Assembly (NCBI GenBank): GCA_039000515.1
Contig: JBCFYV010003508.1
Location: 48,073,265 to 48,137,264 of the forward strand
Direction of reading: 5' to 3'
DNA: 64,000 bases
From: Timema cristinae
Lineage: Eukaryota; Arthropoda; Insecta; Phasmatodea; Timematidae
Positions within the stretch are counted from its first letter, which is position 1; every line of letters begins with the position of its first letter. Positions 58,308 to 64,000 of the stretch are shown here, piece after piece. Made by a program: the position numbers and the translations under genes. The notes below the pieces were generated by a model that did no database searches, had not been told where the DNA came from, and was given only the letters and a program-made list of their open reading frames with translations.

Positions 58308-58565
58308 CTGTTAATATTTTTTTAACACCAGGTCTTACTACCCACGCAGGCTATGCGCATATGTACAGTACTAATGTGTTAGGGATTAGGAAGGTTTAAT
58401 TTTGAAGAGGTGCACCCGTATTTGTGTGAAGGGAGAGTGGAAACATATTTAGGAAAAACTACTCTCATTGCACCAAACCGGGATCGAACCCCGATCTCCC
58501 CGTCATCAGCAATTTAGTCAGATACAAGAGTAGCGCGTTAGACCACGCGGCCACCGAAGCGGATT
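58308..58565 (-). mobile_element. SINE-C copy
   Basis: Reverse: AACACCAGGTCTTACTACCC, GAAGGGAGAGTGGAAAC, GGGATCGAACCCCGATCTCC (box B), CACGCGGCCACCGAAGCGG (head). Confidence 0.92.
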
Positions 58566-58844
58566 CTGTTTTCTTAATATATTTCGCTCTTTGTTTATCT
58601 CCTTCTCCCCCTGAATACCAGGATTCCCCTCGTGCGTGTGTTTCTCCCATATGTGACCATATGTGAGGGCGGGTGTCCCGAGTCCCACATGTGTGGGAGG
58701 AAGGGAGACAGAGGGGTGCCGGCAGGCCCTTGTGAATACCGATGAGTCCCGGACACGCTACGTAGACAGGTGGGTTCTTGGTGTGTGGGACTGGACATAT
58801 ATCAGCTACCTGTTCAGGAGCGGCCGACAATGGTGGATGACTAC
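58566..58844. other. GC-rich unique stretch
   Basis: Open in several frames because of composition; contains ATATGTGACCATATGTGAGG. No family recognised. Confidence 0.35.
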
Positions 58845-59390
58845 AGGGGCCCCATGGAACTTAGGGGCCTTTAACATGTACATTCTAAGTATAGGGGCCC
58901 ACAGAAATTAGGGGTCTTTAATTGTACATTCTAAGTAGAGAGGCCCACGGAACTTAGGGAGCTTTAACATATACATTCTAAGTAGAGAGGCCCACAGAAA
59001 TTAGGGGCCTTTGACATGTACATTCTAAGTAGAGAGGCCCACGGAAATTAGGGACCTTTAACATGTACATTCTAAGTAGAGAGGCCCACGGAAATTAGGG
59101 GCCTTTGACATGTACATTCTAAGTAGAGAGGCCCAGGAACTTAGGGAGCTTTAACATATAAATTCTAAGTAGAGAGGCCCACGGAACTTAGGGACCTTTA
59201 ACATGAACATTCTAAGTAGAGAGGCCCATGGAACTTAGGGACCTTTAACATGTACATTCTAAGTAGAGGGGCCCACAGAACTTAGGGACCTTTAACATGT
59301 ACATTATAAATACAGGGGCCCACGGAACTTAAGGGCCTTTAACATGTACATTCTAAGTACAGGGGCCCACGGAACTTAGGCCTCAGACAA
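58845..59390. repeat. 47-bp minisatellite, about 11 copies
   Basis: The unit contains AGGCCCACGGAACTTAGGG, CCTTTAACATGTACATTC and TAAGTAGAG. Variants AGGGGCCC / AGAGGCCC and ACTTAGG / AATTAGG alternate along the array. Confidence 0.96.
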
Positions 59391-59834
59391 ACCAGGGAAC
59401 AACCCTCGGGGCGTTTAACTTGTACCGATTTATGACCTCCTTAATCATATTTGAGTATTACAGACTTTAAACACTAAAATAACTGTATACGTAATTTTTT
59501 GGTGTTCGTCTACCTCCACGGCTGATTCTGTGCAACCCACCAATCCTAGGAGCTTTCCCATCCTCACCGCTAGATCTCTCTGTCTAAGAGTCAAGGAGCT
59601 TTTCTCCCGCCAGATGTATAGGCAACCCACCAACCCTAGGAGCACCACTGAATCCTGATCTTGGACACTCAGGGGCAACTCACTGACACACAGACATTTA
59701 TATAATATTATCACTAATACTTAAAGCATCTTATCCAAACCACCATATTAGCTGTGCTGGGAGAGACTTGGAGACCTTATCTCAGAGTAAGTAGACACAA
59801 TCACTGAACTTAGGAAACAAATAACTATTTATAA
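59391..59834. other. No gene recognised
   Basis: An 89-codon minus frame (59445-59714) repeats a GLVGC motif because CAACCCACCAA..CCTAGGAGC occurs twice. Probably not a gene. Confidence 0.35.
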
Positions 59835-60080
59835 AGATTTGTTTACTACCCGTCTGGAATATCCGCTTATATAGTAATCACACTAATTTGTTAGGGAATA
59901 GGAAGGTTCAAATGTAGTAAGTGCACCCGTATTTGCGTTGAGCGAGAGTGGAAAATCATAACAAAAATCCACCCCCAGTACACCTAACCAAGATTCGAAC
60001 CCCGATCTACCCGTCATCGGCAGTCTAATCTACTGCGAGAGTAGCGTCTTAGACCATGCGGCCACCGAAGTGAGTCTCCC
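59835..60080 (-). mobile_element. SINE-C copy
   Basis: Reverse: TTTACTACCCGTCTGGAATA, GAGCGAGAGTGGAAAATC, GATTCGAACCCCGATCTACC, CATGCGGCCACCGAAGTG. Confidence 0.88.
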
Positions 60081-60186
60081 TCCACTTCCTCTAATTAGCA
60101 ACTTTACTCCTCTGTAGCACGCTACAATTATTGTATAATTAGCTAGACGTGGTGCTATAAAAATATACATATCTATACAGGGTGTC

Positions 60187-60465
60187 GGGGGACTTGGTGG
60201 TCTAGGGGTAAGGTGTCGGACTTCTGTGCTGGGGTCCAGGGTTCAATCCTCGGTCCAGGCACAGATTTATCTGATTACCAAACCCTTCCTTCACCTCTGA
60301 CAAGACGTGTATTAATCACAACTTGTGATTGTGTTGAATGCCAGACCTCCACCGTGGTTCGGATCCCACGTTAAACTGTAGGTCCTCCATTTCATCTCAC
60401 AATCACCCTACCATTACACATTAGCGTAAGTGCGTACAAACCGAACGGGTAGTAAGACGCTGTGC

Positions 60466-60524
<59 letters not shown>

Positions 60525-60525
60525 T
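60187..60525 (+). mobile_element. SINE-B copy, full length, long (TAA)n tail
   Basis: CTTGGTGGTCTAGGGGTAAG (box A), AGGGTTCAATCCTCGG (box B), full body and tail GGGTAGTAAGACGCTGTGC, then (TAA)n of about 55 bases. Confidence 0.94.
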
Positions 60526-60532
60526 TTTAATT

Positions 60533-61030
60533 AGTGTCAAATACTCTACGGGCGTATCCCACTGACCAGACACTAAGAAAAGTTCATATAAACTCGGGTC
60601 TAAGAACGATTAGTTTTAGAGTTATTAAAAGCTTTCCTCAAACAGGAATTGGTCGAGGAGATCCAGGGAATGGCCTGCTCAATCATCAGGTTTGAACCCA
60701 GGAATTTCATCTCTGGGGACATTTAAAACCATTGTTTAAGCAGGAACATCGTGTATGTATGTGAGCAAGGACTTAACACCTCAGATAGACTCAACAGAGT
60801 ACGACAAAGCATGGAACGCAGGATCAAAGGATGTTCTATCTTGTGATTTTGTTTGCTTCCGTCAAACTTTTATCTTTTATTCGCGTTAATTCTTCGGCCA
60901 AATTGCCTATTAATTAAACAATAATATCCCTTCTAACTCAGAAGCTAAGCTTTCTTAGACCCGTGTTTATATGGGATGTTTTTAGTGTTTGGTGGATGGG
61001 ATTACGCCCCTAGAGTATTTGACACCAGTT
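60533..61030. mobile_element. Element with 100-bp inverted ends and RT-like remnant
   Basis: GTGTCAAATACTCTACGGGC at 60534 is matched in reverse by GGGATTACGCCCCTAGAGTA ... GACAC ending near 61026. Further in, ACTCGGGTCTAAGA pairs with TCTTAGACCCGTGT. Between lies a plus frame LNRVRQSMERRI (60795-60830), resembling a LINE reverse transcriptase C-terminal block. Class unclear. Confidence 0.6.
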
Positions 61031-61954
61031 AATACACATCCTGTACATAGGTAAACACAAGTTTTTAGCCACCCTGTATCCACACGGACGTGTGGTGTGA
61101 TGTATAAACCATTCCCGCTTGCTCCGAGTTTGTTACCGGGTTCCATTCCTCACCAACCAGTCGAGAAGGTTTTCAATGAAAAACTCTTTTTTTTTTCTCA
61201 ACTCCGGTTGATTCATTGATGTTCAAGCTGTTTGGGGAGGCCGCCCCACCCACTCCATTAGACGGCGTTGTATCGCTCACCCGAGTTAAACGCTTCACGA
61301 CGATTGTTTGAAATCTACGAGGTGTGTTGGAGGGTGGAGGGGGGTGGAGGGTACCACGGGGAGAAATATACCTTTGAAAAGTTATGAGAATCTCTGTCCA
61401 CCTACATTCTTTAAAAAAAAAAATTAACGATAACTACTAAAAAAAAAAAGTTATCTTAAATTAGTGAAATATAATATAGCAACGTTTTGACAATAAGTGT
61501 TTATATTTTCAACTTGGGTTGTCTGATTCATGACTAGAAGTTGACACTGTTTTGGTTTCAGGATGAAGGTTGGGCCTATCTGTGGGTGTGTTCTATTTGT
61601 GTGACCAATCTCATGTTTATCTGCATCGATGGTCACACAGACTTTTGCGTTAGATTATTTTTTTAAATTTTTTTTGAGGTTTAATCTTCAAGAGGATTAA
61701 ATCCTTTAAAAATTATTTATTTTCTATCGGAGTGTGGAGATCTAAAGTTCTAAAGTTGTAGAATAGTGTTGTGCTTGACTGAGGTCTACATAGAGGCCGG
61801 GGTTTGAATTCTGGTTGGTTTATTTCATGTGCAGTTACTTTAATTTACCCTTCTCACCCATACCTTGCAGATAAAATATTTTGTGGAAATAAAAACCAAA
61901 ATAATTGAATATAATAATATTATCATTAGATGTTACTTTGTGGAGTATTAACAT
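61031..61954. other. No gene recognised
   Basis: Unique DNA with a G-rich piece (61325-61365) and A/T runs. Confidence 0.35.
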
Positions 61955-62205
61955 GTTTGACACCTTAGCTCAGTTAGTAGCTTGTCTTTCAACTAAGCTA
62001 AGGATTCTAGGTTCGATTCCCGACATTAATTAAATTTATCATTGGTGAAATGTAGATTTTCCCCTTCACATTGATAAATTAATGGCTGGGAGCTGGATGT
62101 TGTGTCTTCTAAATTTTAGTTAGTTTTTAATTCGTGTACTGTTATAATCAGTCGGCTCAGAAAGTGCACATTAAATAACTCAAATAAATATAAAATATGT
62201 TTAAA
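61955..62205 (+). mobile_element. SINE-E copy, full length
   Basis: ACACCTTAGCTCAGTTAGTAG (box A), CTAGGTTCGATTCCCG (box B), TTCACATTGATAAATTAATGG, and the D/E tail AATCAGTCGGCTCAGAAAGT ending AAATAAAT. Confidence 0.92.
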
Positions 62206-62334
62206 TAGCTGAAATGTTGGTCAAATATTTTAATTTAAAATGTAATTACCTTTTTTTATCTGCGCATCTTGTAACTCTTATGGGCCAATCAGATATTTAC
62301 ACTGATTGGGCAGTTAGGCCAACCCTCTTTCCCG

Positions 62335-62465
62335 TGAAGAGAGGGGGGGAGATAAACTATTTAGGGTGACATATTTTAGTGCACCCAAACGAGATTTGAA
62401 CCCCTGTCTGTCTGTCGAGGCAAACCAGTCAAGACAAGACGGAAACCTTTTTCTATCGCGTGTCT
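62335..62465 (-). mobile_element. Decayed SINE head fragment
   Basis: CACCCAAACGAGATTTGAACC and CAAACCAGTCAAGACAAG are weak SINE-C/A blocks in reverse. Confidence 0.45.
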
Positions 62466-62599
62466 ATCCGTAATTGTAAAAAGGTGTGATTAAGGTAATT
62501 TTGAAAACGCCAACATTTTGTTCACATCCCGCCGTTGACGAATTAAATGATAAGTTGAAGGTGTATATTGTGGGAATTGACGTATTAACAGACGATAAC

Positions 62600-62860
62600 C
62601 TGCCTTGGTGGACGCATGGTCAAAGGCGTCACTCTCACAATAGACTGGGCTGCCGATTACAGGATATCGGGGTTCGAATATTGGGAGTGGTTTTCCCTAA
62701 GTAGTTTTCCACTCTTCTTCCACGAAATTTCGGTACACTTTCTTAAATTCAACCTTACACATCCCTAACTTACTAGCGTAATTCCTACTTATGTGTATAG
62801 TCTGAACGGGTAGTAAGAAGAGGCTTTAAAAAAACTACATATGCGGTGCTAAATAAACAC
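62600..62860 (+). mobile_element. SINE-C copy
   Basis: TTGGTGGACGCATGGTCAAA, box B GGGGTTCGAATATTGG, body, tail GTCTGAACGGGTAGTAAGA. A second tail piece (GCGGTGCTAAATAAA) follows at 62845. Confidence 0.85.
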
Positions 62861-62865
62861 ATACT

Positions 62866-64000
62866 TAGTAGCTTTATGAACTATCAAATTAAAAGTATAT
62901 CAATGGTGACCCAGTCATAATTACTCTCAATATCTTAGACTTATTTTGTTAATTTAGTTTTCCACTCAACAAAAAATATACTCACTTTAAATTATTTAAG
63001 TCTAATTACTCCCAAATAAATACAAACGTGTTTGTTAATTTGTAAATCCATACGTGTGAACACGTGGACAAAAGTTTCAGCCGGACTCATTTTAATAAGT
63101 TTGCCAGTGACACGTAGGATGGATTTCGAATCTAGACTCGGGGTACATACGTGTTTTTTTATTAAATATTTTTCCATCCATTCACCCCACAAATTCGAGT
63201 ACATTTCCTCAAACTTCCTCACCCCTGCTTCATTAGTAAGACCCGGAGTATAAAAAATAATATTAGACAGGAGTGTAAATTATTTAAACATGGACATTAT
63301 TTGTTATTTATTCTGGATTAAAACTTGAGACAAGTAAACTCCCTCTACAATTTAATGTAGCCAATTTTTTTTTTTTATTAATTCCAAGTTTTATAGCGAC
63401 TATTATTTACAGAGGTATATTTGGTTCAATTTTAGAATTAGTGAGGGTTTTAGCGGTATCCAAAACAAGTATCTTTTATCATAAAATATAGTTTAAAGTT
63501 GTCAACATTGCTCTCTCATGATCAAAAGGTTATATTTTTTATGGGAATAAATGGAAATAACGTAAAAAAATTATATAATTATATATATATATTAGAGGTG
63601 GTAAAAAACTTCACGTTACCAAATACGGTTTTATATATAGCCTTCCGCTTACAACAGCCAGCCTACCATTTCCACAAATCAAAAGACAGAAATCATAGAC
63701 GACAATTTTTTTTCCTAACTTCTCTTTTTTTTTTAATTCTTTGTAAGGTCCTCTTACCGCCAGAGTGAAGAAATTTATATTGTCCAGGTTGTATGTAGCT
63801 TCTTAACAAAGAAGGTGAAGATCGTATATTTATCTCTAGCAGAATGAACGTGTGGTGAATGGTCCACACGATACTAGAGATTCTGGTGTCATATAATAGA
63901 ACTACATATTACTCGAGGAATAATAATATCTGGCCGTAGTGGGCGCAAAGAGGCAGCCGTGAAATTTGGATGAATTTCCTGATGGCCATTATTTTCATCG
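62866..64000. other. AT-rich end of window, one decayed SINE
   Basis: A degraded SINE-C (+) lies at 63105-63250 (GATTTCGAATCTAGACTCGG, TTCGAGTACATTTCC, GTAAGACCCGGAG). The remainder to 64000 has no supportable feature. Confidence 0.45.

Overview
This is a eukaryotic window, probably from an arthropod and most likely an insect. It holds two spliced animal genes with long introns, many tRNA-derived SINEs, scraps of non-LTR retrotransposons and DNA transposons, and an unusually dense set of minisatellites. There is no prokaryotic gene organisation, operon, CRISPR array or phage-like cassette. I suspect a large, repeat-rich genome of hemipteran type, but the species cannot be fixed from sequence alone.

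Genes. (1) A plus-strand LIM-homeobox gene of the Arrowhead (Awh/Lhx6/8) class is partly present. An exon with the second LIM domain (15883-16100) and an exon with the homeodomain (17772-18083) join in phase 1. A weak candidate terminal exon follows at 18726-18751. The first LIM domain was not found and probably lies upstream of the window. (2) A minus-strand serine carboxypeptidase of the CPVL / vitellogenic carboxypeptidase-like group runs from 37324 down to 23086. Seven coding exons were assembled by splice sites and phases: 37001-37324, 35698-35884, 33981-34127, 32706-32780, 27871-28037, 23929-24132 and 23086-23290. They carry the signal peptide, the GGPG oxyanion loop and the Ser, Asp and His catalytic motifs. 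One internal exon expected between 27870 and 24133 was not found, and the flanking phases show that an exon of 3n+2 bases is required. The two genes are convergent, with about 4 kb of repeats between their 3' ends.

Repeats. Seven SINE types can be told apart, called here A to G. A, B and C share one 3' tail (CCCGAACGGG hairpin, then a GTAAGACGCGG motif and TAA repeats). D and E share a second tail (CTGATATAATCAG hairpin, then AAATAAAT). F is a tRNA-like unit with conserved upstream sequence. G carries an internal 17-18 bp minisatellite that ranges from about 2 units (23.4 kb) to about 75 units (39.5-40.8 kb). An RTE/BovB-like LINE 3' end at 34.6 kb resembles the A/B/C tail and is a candidate partner. 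Other mobile DNA includes a hAT-like element with CAGGGGTGTCAA ends whose left end became a 40-bp minisatellite, a second hAT element nested in a SINE and keeping the last transposase exon, a long-terminal-inverted-repeat foldback family, and several LINE fragments.

Layout. 0-1.56 kb is a 46-bp satellite; 2-15.8 kb is SINEs, tandem arrays and unique DNA; 15.9-18.8 kb is Awh; 19.4-22.9 kb is transposons; 23.1-37.4 kb is the carboxypeptidase; 37.4-64 kb contains no gene I can support, only repeats and AT-rich DNA. No novel gene system is evident. The most unusual signals are the transposon-borne minisatellites, the tandemly copied splice acceptors, the modular SINE tails and the missing carboxypeptidase exon.
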